A stretch of 64,000 nt of DNA from Aliivibrio fischeri ATCC 7744 = JCM 18803 = DSM 507 (GTDB taxonomy: Bacteria > Pseudomonadota > Gammaproteobacteria > Enterobacterales > Vibrionaceae): assembly GCF_023983475.1 (NCBI RefSeq), contig NZ_CP092712.1:1736001-1800000 (forward strand). Direction: 5' to 3'. Every line of letters starts with the position of its first letter. Position 1 is the first letter of the stretch. This document shows positions 42,159-50,551 of this stretch, piece by piece. The notes beneath the pieces were generated by a model. It had not been told where the DNA came from and did not search any database. It saw only the letters and a list, made by a program, of their open reading frames with translations. The translations under genes were made by a program, and so were the position numbers.

Positions 42159-42685
42159 TATTTTTCCTCAAAAAAACCAGCAAATTCACGTTGCCACTTT
42201 TCTTCATTCAACGCACCAGTAAATCGATGTAATATTTCACCTTGTTGATTAATTAAAAACGTCGTAGGCGTACCATAAACACCCAAGTCCATCGCTAAAA
42301 TTCCTTGAGGATCATAAATAACCGACTGATACGGGTTGCCAGTTTGCTCTAATACATGTTTAGCTGCACTTCTATCATCACGATAATCTAAACCTATGAT
42401 AGGTATTCCTTGGTCTTTTAATTGATGTAAGAATTGATGCTCTGTTTTGCATATCCCACACCACGCTGCCCATACATTAAGTAAGGTGAGTGGTTCATTA
42501 TAAAAATGAGCTTCTGTTACATGCGTAGAAGCTTCAGTTAGATCTGATAATTTAAAAGCAGGAACCATTTCCCCCACCATTGCCGTAGAGCCTGAGGATT
42601 CCTTGGTCTCTAGACCACTTAATAAAATAAAAAAAACCGCAATACACAAAATGATAGCAGTGAGAACTTTAACTATTTGCTTCAT
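42158..42685 (-). CDS. DsbE/CcmG-like thioredoxin of the nrf operon
   Basis: 175 residues from ATG 42685, which overlaps the stop of nrfE (ATGA); the longer frame is inside nrfE. N-terminal membrane anchor (VLTAIILCIAVFFILLSGL), then a thioredoxin fold with WAAWCGICKTEHQFL (C-x2-C, about 74-77) and cis-proline region VYGTPTTFLINQQGEI. It keeps apocytochrome thiols reduced in the periplasm before heme ligation. E. coli nrf has no such gene, whereas many other gamma-proteobacterial nrf clusters do. Confidence 0.9.
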   Translation of the reverse strand: MKQIVKVLTAIILCIAVFFILLSGLETKESSGSTAMVGEMVPAFKLSDLTEASTHVTEAHFYNEPLTLLNVWAAWCGICKTEHQFLHQLKDQGIPIIGLDYRDDRSAAKHVLEQTGNPYQSVIYDPQGILAMDLGVYGTPTTFLINQQGEILHRFTGALNEEKWQREFAGFFEEK

Positions 42686-44568
42686 GCTGTTTTTCTCTTT
42701 CTTTTCATCATTGCAACTAAACCACCAATGCACATTAATATCGAACCAAACCAAATCCATCTCACGTACGCTTTATATTGAAGTCGCAACGCAAAACTTC
42801 CATCCTTTAGCTTCTCACCCAGTGTAACGTATATATCACCGTGCCAAAACCAGTGCATTGCCGGCTCACTCATATTCATCACTCGTACTTGATAATGTCG
42901 ACGTTGAGGGTGAATATTCGCTATCTCTTTCCCACTTTCATAAATACGTAAATTCGCTTGCTCTGCAGTATAATTAGCACTAACTAATAGCTCAGTCTCT
43001 TTATAATAGATGTCATAATTCGCTAGCTTCGCACTCATTCCAGGTTCCATTTTTGCACTGGCTTCAAATGAATGATAACTGTTCATCGCAGCACCAATCA
43101 TAACCATCGCCACCCCGATATGTGCGATCGCCATACTTAGACTTTTACCCGTGGACAGCTTTATCCCCCACACACACCCAATAATAACCGCGATAGAGAG
43201 AACCCATACGGTAAGAGGAATAACATAAATGCGATGATATTGAAGTTTATAAATTAGTATTCCGCTAATTACAGCGATACTTACTAAGATAATTGTATTT
43301 TTTACCGTCGCAACTTCTGTTTTCTTACGCCACCTAACAAAAATAGACAACGCCATCATACCGAGTGCAATAAGCGCCATAGGAACAAAAAGTAAATTAA
43401 AATAAGGAGCCCCTACTGATATATTTCCTAATCCTAAAATCTGGAAAATCATAGGATAAAACGTGCCAAGTAATACGGTAATTGTCGCAATAGTAAATAA
43501 GCCACAAAGGACTAAGAACATAAAGTCACGGCTGATAAATTGACGAATAGGCTCACTCTGAATCTGTTTACTCTTTAATGAATAAAGACCAAATGAAAAT
43601 AGCATAGTAATAAACAAAATCAGCAATAATATGATGCCTCTTGTTGGATCTACTGCAAACGCATGAACGGATGTTAATACACCAGAACGAACCACAAAAG
43701 TACCCAAAATACTTAAGCAGAATGTAACTAATGCTAAAATAAGTGATGTTTTTAGTAATAGCTTTCTTTTATGGCTAGCAATTAATGTGTGCAGTAATGC
43801 TGTCGAGGTTAACCAAGGCAACAAAGAAGCGTTTTCTACTGGGTCCCAAAACCACCATCCACCCCAACCTAATTCATAATAGGCCCACCATGAGCCAAGA
43901 CTTATCCCGCCAGTCAATAATGACCATGCTAGCAATGTCCAGTTTCTCGCATAGTCTACCCATTCAGATGGGACTTTTTTCATCATTAATGCAGCGAGTG
44001 CAAATGAAAAGGTAGCGGCAAAACCAACATAACCGAGATATAACAATGGGGGATGAAATATCAATCCAATATCTTGCAACATTGGATTCAAATCTCGTCC
44101 TTCTAAAGGAGTATTGGTATAAATAATAAAAGGATTAGATGCAAATAAAGTAAATGCTGAAAAGATAACAATTAATCCATTTAATATTAAAAGAACTCGT
44201 ACTAAATAAGATTGTTCAATGCTATTTCTTTTTAATGTAATTAAACCTGCCCATAAGGTGAGTGTTAATACCCAAAATAGCAATGAACCTTCATGCCCAC
44301 CCCAAATCGCAGCAATTTTAAAAAATACAGGTAATTCAGAATTAGAATGTTCAGCAATATATCGAATAGAGAAATCATCAATATAAAACCCATAACCTAA
44401 AGCGGATATTGATAAAATACAGAAAAGAGTTGTTAATAATGAAAGTGGGAAAATAGATACGGCCCAATTGTCTTCATTTCTAAAAATACCGTAACTAGCT
44501 GTCACACAAGCAACAGCAGACAACACCATAGTGGTTATTAACCAAAATTGTCCAATTTCAGCAATCAT
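42682..44568 (-). CDS. nrfE: NrfE, cytochrome c heme-lyase subunit (CcmF-type)
   Basis: 628 residues from ATG 44568 (M-I-A-E-I-G), which follows GGAG and matches the CcmF/NrfE family start; the longest frame opens seven codons earlier at GTG. About 14 hydrophobic segments, with the WWD heme-binding signature WGGWWFWDPVENASLLPWL (about residues 220-238) and SLLFWVLTLTLWAGL at about 100. It ligates heme to NrfA with NrfF and NrfG. Separated from nrfD by a 53-base gap with a 13-bp hairpin; overlaps the DsbE-like gene by four bases. Confidence 0.93.
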   Translation of the reverse strand: MIAEIGQFWLITTMVLSAVACVTASYGIFRNEDNWAVSIFPLSLLTTLFCILSISALGYGFYIDDFSIRYIAEHSNSELPVFFKIAAIWGGHEGSLLFWVLTLTLWAGLITLKRNSIEQSYLVRVLLILNGLIVIFSAFTLFASNPFIIYTNTPLEGRDLNPMLQDIGLIFHPPLLYLGYVGFAATFSFALAALMMKKVPSEWVDYARNWTLLAWSLLTGGISLGSWWAYYELGWGGWWFWDPVENASLLPWLTSTALLHTLIASHKRKLLLKTSLILALVTFCLSILGTFVVRSGVLTSVHAFAVDPTRGIILLLILFITMLFSFGLYSLKSKQIQSEPIRQFISRDFMFLVLCGLFTIATITVLLGTFYPMIFQILGLGNISVGAPYFNLLFVPMALIALGMMALSIFVRWRKKTEVATVKNTIILVSIAVISGILIYKLQYHRIYVIPLTVWVLSIAVIIGCVWGIKLSTGKSLSMAIAHIGVAMVMIGAAMNSYHSFEASAKMEPGMSAKLANYDIYYKETELLVSANYTAEQANLRIYESGKEIANIHPQRRHYQVRVMNMSEPAMHWFWHGDIYVTLGEKLKDGSFALRLQYKAYVRWIWFGSILMCIGGLVAMMKRKRKTA

Positions 44569-44593
44569 ATTGCTCCATACATTTTTCACATAA

Positions 44594-44633
44594 AAGCCAT
44601 GCTTATGCTCATAATTATTGGCATAAGCATGGC
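44594..44633 (-). terminator. Hairpin between nrfD and nrfE
   Basis: GCCATGCTTATGC (44596-44608) pairs perfectly with GCATAAGCATGGC (44621-44633) around a 12-base loop. On the minus strand it is followed by TTTTATG, a short T-run, so it looks like an attenuator or processing point that would lower nrfE-dsbE-nrfF output relative to nrfBCD. Confidence 0.7.
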
Positions 44634-44642
44634 ATTACCACA

Positions 44643-45599
44643 TTATACGACCGTCATTTGTCCTGCATACAACACAAACGTACGAAGCATTAATACACCA
44701 ATTAAACTTAATGATGTCACAACAAAAATAAACCCTTTACCGTGAGCCAATTCCTTTGGAGCAAACGCATTCAAAGTTAAAGGGGCGATCATACCTAAAC
44801 CAATAACGCCAACCCAGAACCATGTTCCCCAAAAACCACCACCAATAGCAGCCCAAGCAGCAGCTTCGCCCTGCCCTCCACTAAAGATTAAACCAGTAAA
44901 GAAGGTAACAAGTACGAACAGCTCAAACAGTACAACAGGTCGTTCAAAGTTATGGATCCACTTCACCGAATGGCTATGACTTGGTTCTTTAAAGCCTAAA
45001 ATACCAAACAGTAAACACGCCGCTGCACCAGACGATAAACTTGAGAACAAGAATAAAATCGGCAATACCGGGTTATTTAACATTGGATACGTTTGTAATG
45101 CAGATAATAAGAAACCGGTATAAGCCGCAAGCATAATAGCAAGCACAGCTAAAAAGATTTCTAACGCATTTTCAAACTGTTCAATCTTAAGCAAGATAGT
45201 ATCGATAAAACCAAACTTTCCTTTTAGAAAGCTCATGATATCCTTTCTAAACATCACGCCAAGCCAAGCAAATAGCACAGCCATATACACTTGGAATAGA
45301 ATAACCCCCATCGACATCACAGATGTTGGGTTAAAGAAAATCATAATTTTCCAAAAAGAGAGTGGTTTGGTTAAGTGGAAAATCAAAATGGTTAAACCTG
45401 CAATAATGCCAAATGGCGCTAAAATTGCGGTTGCTTTGATAATACCGTTATCTGCTGGGTTACCTTCAATCACTTTACGTTTTAAGTAAATCGATATCAT
45501 AACCGCACCAGCAGACATACCGGCTAAGAAAAGGTAGATCGCAATGATCCAATCCCATACTAAAGAGTCGAAATTAAACGCTGCTTCCCATGCACTCAT
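44643..45599 (-). CDS. nrfD: NrfD, membrane quinol-oxidising subunit
   Basis: 318 residues with eight or so hydrophobic helices (IIAIYLFLAGMSAGAVMISIY, LTILIFHLTKPLSFWK, FLAVLAIMLAAYTGFLLSAL, EAAAWAAIGGGFWGTWFW). NrfD/PsrC family: takes electrons from menaquinol and passes them to NrfC. One base separates it from the nrfC stop. Intact. Confidence 0.93.
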   Translation of the reverse strand: MSAWEAAFNFDSLVWDWIIAIYLFLAGMSAGAVMISIYLKRKVIEGNPADNGIIKATAILAPFGIIAGLTILIFHLTKPLSFWKIMIFFNPTSVMSMGVILFQVYMAVLFAWLGVMFRKDIMSFLKGKFGFIDTILLKIEQFENALEIFLAVLAIMLAAYTGFLLSALQTYPMLNNPVLPILFLFSSLSSGAAACLLFGILGFKEPSHSHSVKWIHNFERPVVLFELFVLVTFFTGLIFSGGQGEAAAWAAIGGGFWGTWFWVGVIGLGMIAPLTLNAFAPKELAHGKGFIFVVTSLSLIGVLMLRTFVLYAGQMTVV

Positions 45600-45600
45600 C

Positions 45601-46287
45601 TTAAATCTCCCCTTTTAAATATGGAATCTTATACAATTTAGGTTTGGTACCTAGATCCACTTTGTCACGGTATACCGGATTCGTATTTAATACGGCATTT
45701 ATCTCGCTATTTTTGTCATTGAGATCACCAAAAGTCAGTGCTTTTGTTGGACAAGATTCAACACAAGCCGGTTGCTTACCTTCTGCTAAGTTTGTTTCAC
45801 GGCAAAAATCACACTTATCTGCCGATTTAGTCACAGGATTAAAGAAACGGACTTGGTACGGACAAGCAGCCAAACAATAGCCACAACCAACACATTTTTC
45901 GTTATGAACATCAACAATGCCTGTTGTTTCATCTTTATATGCAGCGCCTGTAGGACACACCATTACACAAGGGGCATTTTCACAATGTTGACACGATTTA
46001 CGAGTAAAACGGTATTCAACATCAGGAAACTCACCTTTAGGCTCACTACGAATGATTTCTAAACGTGTTACCCCTTCAGGAACACGGTTTACTTCTCTAC
46101 ATGCTTCCGTACATGCTGTACAGCCGATACACGCATTTTCATCATGAACCATACCATAACGCTTTGAACCATCTTCCATAGAATACGCTAAGGTTTTTTT
46201 ACTGTTTATTAATGATGTTGTCGCGACACCTGTTGTGAAAATAACCGCACCAGAACCAGCTAAAAAATTTCGTCTAGAACAACTCAT
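45601..46287 (-). CDS. nrfC: NrfC, four-cluster iron-sulfur protein with Tat signal
   Basis: 228 residues. Twin-arginine signal CSRRNFLAGSGAVIF at the N-terminus. Four [4Fe-4S] binding sets: CIGCTACTEAC, CQHCENAPCVMVC, CVGCGYCLAAC and CDFC...CVESC. It sits on the periplasmic face and carries electrons from NrfD to NrfB. One base after the nrfB stop. Confidence 0.95.
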   Translation of the reverse strand: MSCSRRNFLAGSGAVIFTTGVATTSLINSKKTLAYSMEDGSKRYGMVHDENACIGCTACTEACREVNRVPEGVTRLEIIRSEPKGEFPDVEYRFTRKSCQHCENAPCVMVCPTGAAYKDETTGIVDVHNEKCVGCGYCLAACPYQVRFFNPVTKSADKCDFCRETNLAEGKQPACVESCPTKALTFGDLNDKNSEINAVLNTNPVYRDKVDLGTKPKLYKIPYLKGEI

Positions 46288-46288
46288 A

Positions 46289-46882
46289 CTATTCTCCTAG
46301 CTTATTTTCTTTCTGATTAAAATCAGCATGGCAGTCAACACACATTTTGATCTTCGCTGAATGGTCAAAAGAAAGCACGGCTTCTTTCTCTCCATGAACG
46401 ATATGACAAGATGAGCAGGTTAGGTTTTTAGCATGAACATCGTGTGTCCAGCTATCTTCACGTAATCTATCTGGCGTATGACAATCAGTACATTGGCTAT
46501 TAGCTTGTAAAATTTCATCAAACGAAAGGGTCACTTTTTCCGTGCCGACTTTTGATTGTGCTGCCGAGTATTTGATGACTTGCGGAGCGCCTTCTCGATG
46601 ATCAGGCCCAATTGATTTATGACACTCTACACAATTCACATCACGTTTAAGAATCGCAAATGAATCTTCCCCGTGTGATCCTTTAAGTGTCTCTTTTTCG
46701 TCTTTATGACATTGTGTGCACGCATAATCGCGATCTCGAATTAATGTCACTTCATGTCGATTGGATGAGTTAGCCTCTACTTGGGGCGATTCATCTGCAG
46801 CAACATTCAGAGACAAACCATAGAGACAAAATGCGAAGGTAAGCTTCAACATTGTGGCTATGGCTAATTTGACTTTGCCCAT
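46289..46882 (-). CDS. nrfB: NrfB, pentaheme cytochrome c
   Basis: 197 residues from ATG 46882, preceded by GGAAGG; the longer frame begins 13 codons upstream without a site. Signal peptide (LAIATMLKLTFAFCLYGLSLNVAA), then five CxxCH motifs: CTQCHKDE, CVECHKS, CTDCHTP, CSSCHIV and CVDCHAD. It relays electrons from NrfC to NrfA. First gene of the minus-strand nrf operon, divergent from nrfA. Confidence 0.94.
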   Translation of the reverse strand: MGKVKLAIATMLKLTFAFCLYGLSLNVAADESPQVEANSSNRHEVTLIRDRDYACTQCHKDEKETLKGSHGEDSFAILKRDVNCVECHKSIGPDHREGAPQVIKYSAAQSKVGTEKVTLSFDEILQANSQCTDCHTPDRLREDSWTHDVHAKNLTCSSCHIVHGEKEAVLSFDHSAKIKMCVDCHADFNQKENKLGE

Positions 46883-47350
46883 TTTATATCCTTCCCTTTC
46901 CATTCTATTTATCAAATTCATAAATAGTTGGATGAGTAATTGTTGTTAAAGAGCTCGTGCTCTTCTTTGGTATCAATTCTCATTGGATAGTTAGCCACAA
47001 CGCTTAACAAAGACATTTTATAATTAAATGTGTCTAAATAATACAACTTATGAGTCTATTGTTACAATTATCTACTACTTTTGTGATATAGGCCAAGTTG
47101 GTATATCTATCTGTTATTTAAAGAAAATAAGAATCATTCTTAATAAGAACGCTCAAAAATAACACCAAAGAGGTATACGCCTTTAATGGTGACATTGATC
47201 ACTTATGTAACTTGATGTAAATCAACTCTTATATTGATGTAAAAATTAATAACCTCTAATTAGTATACAATTTACTTGTTTCCAATTCTGATTGATGGTC
47301 GCTTTCACAACGCTTGGCTAATTAATTAAAAGAATATTGGAGATACAATA
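46883..47350. promoter_or_regulatory. Divergent nrfB/nrfA promoter region with FNR-type site
   Basis: 468 bases, no gene. TTGAT-GTAA-ATCAA at 47212-47225 is a perfect FNR (also CRP-compatible) palindrome, 126 bases before nrfA GTG. ACATTGATCACT at about 47191-47202 is a second, weaker half-site pair. TATACAAT at 47262-47269 is a candidate -10 for nrfA. FNR control of nrf under oxygen limitation is established in E. coli; NarP/NarL sites were not identified with certainty. Confidence 0.75.
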
Positions 47351-48787
47351 GTGAAAAAGCAATGGACCCGTCGTTCAGCCGCTGCAATAGCAATGGTGAC
47401 TACTTTATTATTAAGTAGCCACAGCTTCGCTGCCTCTGAAAACAGTGAACGAGTTGACCCTCGTAATGAAGCCTACGCAAAAGATCATGCCGATCAATAT
47501 GATTCATGGCGATCTACCTCTGATAGTGTGCAAATCGAAGATGCATTAGCTGAAGATCCAAATATGGTTATCTTATGGGCTGGCTACGGTTTTGCAAAAG
47601 ACTACAACAAAGCTCGTGGACACTTTTATGCTGTCGATGATGTAAGACAAACCCTACGTACCGGTGGCCCAACCGATGAAAATTCTGGCCCAATGCCAAT
47701 GGCATGTTGGAGCTGTAAAAGCCCTGATGTTGGTCGAGTTATCGAAGAACAAGGCGAAGATGGTTATTTCTCAGGAAAATGGGCTCGTTTAGGCAGTGAA
47801 ATCCAAAACCCTATCGGCTGTGCAGATTGTCATGATACTCGTAGCGAAGAGTTTAAAAATGGTGGCCCTGCACTCGCCTTAACTAAACCTCACGTTAAAC
47901 GTGCAATGGATGCCATTGGCAAACCTTTTGGTGATCAATCTCGTTTAGATCAACAGGCAGCGGTATGTGGTCAATGTCACGTAGAATATTACTTCACTGG
48001 TAAAACTAAAGCCGTGAAATTCCCTTGGGATAATGGCACTACTGTTGACGAAATGGAAGAATACTATGATGAGATCGGCTTTAAAGACTGGACTCACAAA
48101 GTATCTAAAGCTCCTATGTTAAAAGCTCAGCATCCTGGTTATGAAACTTGGCGTGATGGCATTCATGGCAAAAACAAAGTGACGTGTGTTGATTGTCATA
48201 TGCCTAAAGTAACAAAAGAAGATGGCACTGTTTATACAGACCATAAAGTGGGGAACCCATTTGATCGTTTCGAAGATACCTGTGCAAATTGTCACACTCA
48301 ATCTAAAGAAATGCTTCAAAGTGTTGTTGCAACCCGTAAAGCGCAAGTGCTTAAAATGAAACTGACTGCAGAGCGTCAAATCGTTGCTGCTCACTTTGAA
48401 GCTGGTGCAGCATGGGATGCAGGTGCAACTGAAAAAGAAATGGCACCAATCCTACAAGACATTCGTCATGCACAATGGCGTTGGGATTATGCGATTGCTT
48501 CGCATGGTGTTCATATGCACGCCCCTGAAGTTGCTCTAGAAGTGTTAGGTACCGCTGTCGATAAAGCGGCAGATGCACGAACTAAACTTGTACGCTTACT
48601 TGCGAAGAAAGGCATTACAGAGCCAGTTGCTATTCCTGATATTTCAACGAAAGCTGCAGCACAAAAAGCATTAGGAATGGATATGGAAGCGATGAAAGCT
48701 GAGAAGAAACACTTCTTAGAAACCGTTGTTCCAGAGTGGGAAGAACAAGCAAAAGAACGTGAAGCTCGAGATTACGATCCAATGTAA
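47351..48787 (+). CDS. nrfA: NrfA, cytochrome c nitrite reductase (ammonia-forming)
   Basis: 478 residues, GTG start preceded by GGAGAT. Signal peptide ([21 protein letters not shown]). Five heme motifs: the special lysine-ligated CWSCKSPD (about 116-123) and [23 protein letters not shown] and CANCHTQ. Periplasmic enzyme that reduces nitrite to ammonium with six electrons from formate or quinol. Strong bidirectional terminator follows. On the plus strand alone, unlike the E. coli operon nrfABCDEFG. Confidence 0.97.
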   Translation: MKKQWTRRSAAAIAMVTTLLLSSHSFAASENSERVDPRNEAYAKDHADQYDSWRSTSDSVQIEDALAEDPNMVILWAGYGFAKDYNKARGHFYAVDDVRQTLRTGGPTDENSGPMPMACWSCKSPDVGRVIEEQGEDGYFSGKWARLGSEIQNPIGCADCHDTRSEEFKNGGPALALTKPHVKRAMDAIGKPFGDQSRLDQQAAVCGQCHVEYYFTGKTKAVKFPWDNGTTVDEMEEYYDEIGFKDWTHKVSKAPMLKAQHPGYETWRDGIHGKNKVTCVDCHMPKVTKEDGTVYTDHKVGNPFDRFEDTCANCHTQSKEMLQSVVATRKAQVLKMKLTAERQIVAAHFEAGAAWDAGATEKEMAPILQDIRHAQWRWDYAIASHGVHMHAPEVALEVLGTAVDKAADARTKLVRLLAKKGITEPVAIPDISTKAAAQKALGMDMEAMKAEKKHFLETVVPEWEEQAKEREARDYDPM

Positions 48788-48821
48788 TTACTACTAGCCT
48801 AAACAAGTAGTAGTCATAAAT

Positions 48822-48850
48822 AAAAAGCCGACAGTTAAGTCGGCTTTTTT
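48822..48850. terminator. Bidirectional terminator between nrfA and nrfG
   Basis: AAAAAGCCGAC (48822-48832) pairs with GTCGGCTTTTT (48839-48849) around AGTTAA; flanked by As and Ts on either side, so it works for both convergent genes. Confidence 0.92.
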
Positions 48851-48883
48851 ATATTTCTTATTTATTAGTACAGCTTATATTGT

Positions 48884-49531
48884 TTAATTACGGCGTACAT
48901 GCATCAACTGCTTGGCTTCATTAATTGAGTTAATAATTGTAACTCGATCTACATCAACTCGCTCAGAGTCTAAAATTTTCTGCCACGTATTAATGGCCTT
49001 CTGATAACGGAAAGTAACAAAATGATCAGAAGCAATTAATGTTAAAGCAGCTTGATTATATTCATCAAGAGCTAACGCCTTCTTAAGTAACTCTTCTACT
49101 TCATCATTCATAATCTGAGAATGTAAATAATACTGAGTCGTCGCTTTCGCTGCGTATTGATTGGCTGTTGGCTCTTCTGTTAAACGAATTGCGTATCCAA
49201 AACAGATATTCGCATTGTTTAATTCACCATTAAGTAGATAACCCTGCCCAATTTCAAACCACAATTTAGCGTCATTTGGGTTCTGTTTCAGTTGATCCTC
49301 TAAATAGCGCATCTTATCTTCATAAGAGAGAGGACCTAGCGGCTCTGTAATTAACTCATTTTGTACTGCGAATTTTTCTGGTCTTAATCCTGAAGAAAAG
49401 ACCACAATCACACTGACTACAACAACAAATATCATCCATACAGGATTTAAAGAAGCGGCATTTCCACGGCTATAAAACCACCATAATACTGCCCCAATAA
49501 GAACAAAACTTAGTAACATCGTTATAATCAT
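48884..49531 (-). CDS. nrfG: NrfG, TPR subunit of the nrf heme lyase
   Basis: 215 residues. Two N-terminal membrane segments (IITMLLSFVLIGAVLWWF and WMIFVVVVSVIVVFS), then TPR repeats (YLEDQLKQNPNDAKLWFEIGQGYLLNGELNNA; LLKKALALDEYNQAALTL). It binds the C-terminus of apo-NrfA and, with NrfE and NrfF, attaches heme to the CxxCK site. It is separated from the other assembly genes and lies convergent to nrfA, so it needs its own promoter. Confidence 0.88.
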   Translation of the reverse strand: MIITMLLSFVLIGAVLWWFYSRGNAASLNPVWMIFVVVVSVIVVFSSGLRPEKFAVQNELITEPLGPLSYEDKMRYLEDQLKQNPNDAKLWFEIGQGYLLNGELNNANICFGYAIRLTEEPTANQYAAKATTQYYLHSQIMNDEVEELLKKALALDEYNQAALTLIASDHFVTFRYQKAINTWQKILDSERVDVDRVTIINSINEAKQLMHVRRN

Positions 49532-49623
49532 ACTGAGTATCCAAATAAAAAATCGGCCAGATCGTAATTGAAATCATCATTTTTCGCAATGATCGCCATC
49601 ATAGATGTCCTTTCTCCAAACAT

Positions 49624-49652
49624 AAAAAAAGCTTCTTGATCACAGAAGCTTT
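49624..49652 (-). terminator. Terminator of pldA
   Basis: AAAGCTTCT (49628-49636) pairs with AGAAGCTTT (49644-49652), loop TGATCAC. On the minus strand a T-run follows (the A-run at 49624-49630). Confidence 0.85.
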
Positions 49653-49681
49653 AAATTATTTCGCAATAAATAACACTGGCA

Positions 49682-50455
49682 TTAATTTGGCGGCATTAAT
49701 TTAATACCAAGACCAATTCGAGTTTGATCATGATTATAATCAATTAAGGTTTCCCCATACCCTTTCCATGCTTGAACATATAAACCAACAAATTGATTAA
49801 CATTTAATGTGTAGCCAAGCTCTGCACCACCTTTATCCGTTTCAAAATTATAATGGAAACGAGTACTAAGTGTACCAATATCATTGCCAACAGACGCCCA
49901 AACATCGTAATTTCCTAAATAATCCGTTATATCCGCATTATTTTCTTCATCAGCAATGACATACCAAGCTCTAACGCCGTATTGTACAGGGCCATCAATT
50001 CGTTCTAATGCGCCATAAATGCGATCCCAACTACGAGATAAACTTGCTGTTTGACCATTAGATTCATGCATATAACCAAGTTCAGCATTGTTAAAAATCA
50101 ACATATTTGACTGATGCATCAAGAAAAATTGTGGTTTATAGTTAGTTTCTCTAAAAGGGGATGAAATATCGCTATTACCTAACTGCCATAATGACTTTTG
50201 TGTATAAGCAAACATGATCGAAGAACTTTGACTAACTGGAAACAAAGGCACTGCAAATGAAAATTTAAACTTCACTTCGACATCATGAAGACCATCAGCA
50301 TCTTCAAAACCACCATCAATGTAAGTTTGTTTATTCAAATCACTAATATAAGAACCTAAAATATAGCTATCTTCATAGGCGTGTATACGATTTAACTCTT
50401 TTGCGAACGATAAAGAGGGTATTACCAATGCAATTAATAGCATCCATTTTTTCAT
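49682..50455 (-). CDS. pldA: Outer-membrane phospholipase A
   Basis: 257 residues. Signal peptide (MLLIALVIPSLSFA), then beta-barrel strands. The catalytic residues are in HESNGQTASLSRSWDRIYG (His-Ser-Asn-Gly, then Ser-Arg-Ser-Trp, about 137-155), as in E. coli PldA (HDSNG and SRSWNR). It hydrolyses phospholipids in the outer membrane, normally after envelope damage. Shine-Dalgarno AAAGG. Own terminator. No defect. Confidence 0.92.
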   Translation of the reverse strand: MKKWMLLIALVIPSLSFAKELNRIHAYEDSYILGSYISDLNKQTYIDGGFEDADGLHDVEVKFKFSFAVPLFPVSQSSSIMFAYTQKSLWQLGNSDISSPFRETNYKPQFFLMHQSNMLIFNNAELGYMHESNGQTASLSRSWDRIYGALERIDGPVQYGVRAWYVIADEENNADITDYLGNYDVWASVGNDIGTLSTRFHYNFETDKGGAELGYTLNVNQFVGLYVQAWKGYGETLIDYNHDQTRIGLGIKLMPPN

Positions 50456-50551
50456 AGTCGACCTTTTGTCATTAACTTGCCTTTCTTAACCTTAATGCAA
50501 AAACCATACCTAATAATAAAGCGTTTTATCTATACATTCATAATGTTAATA

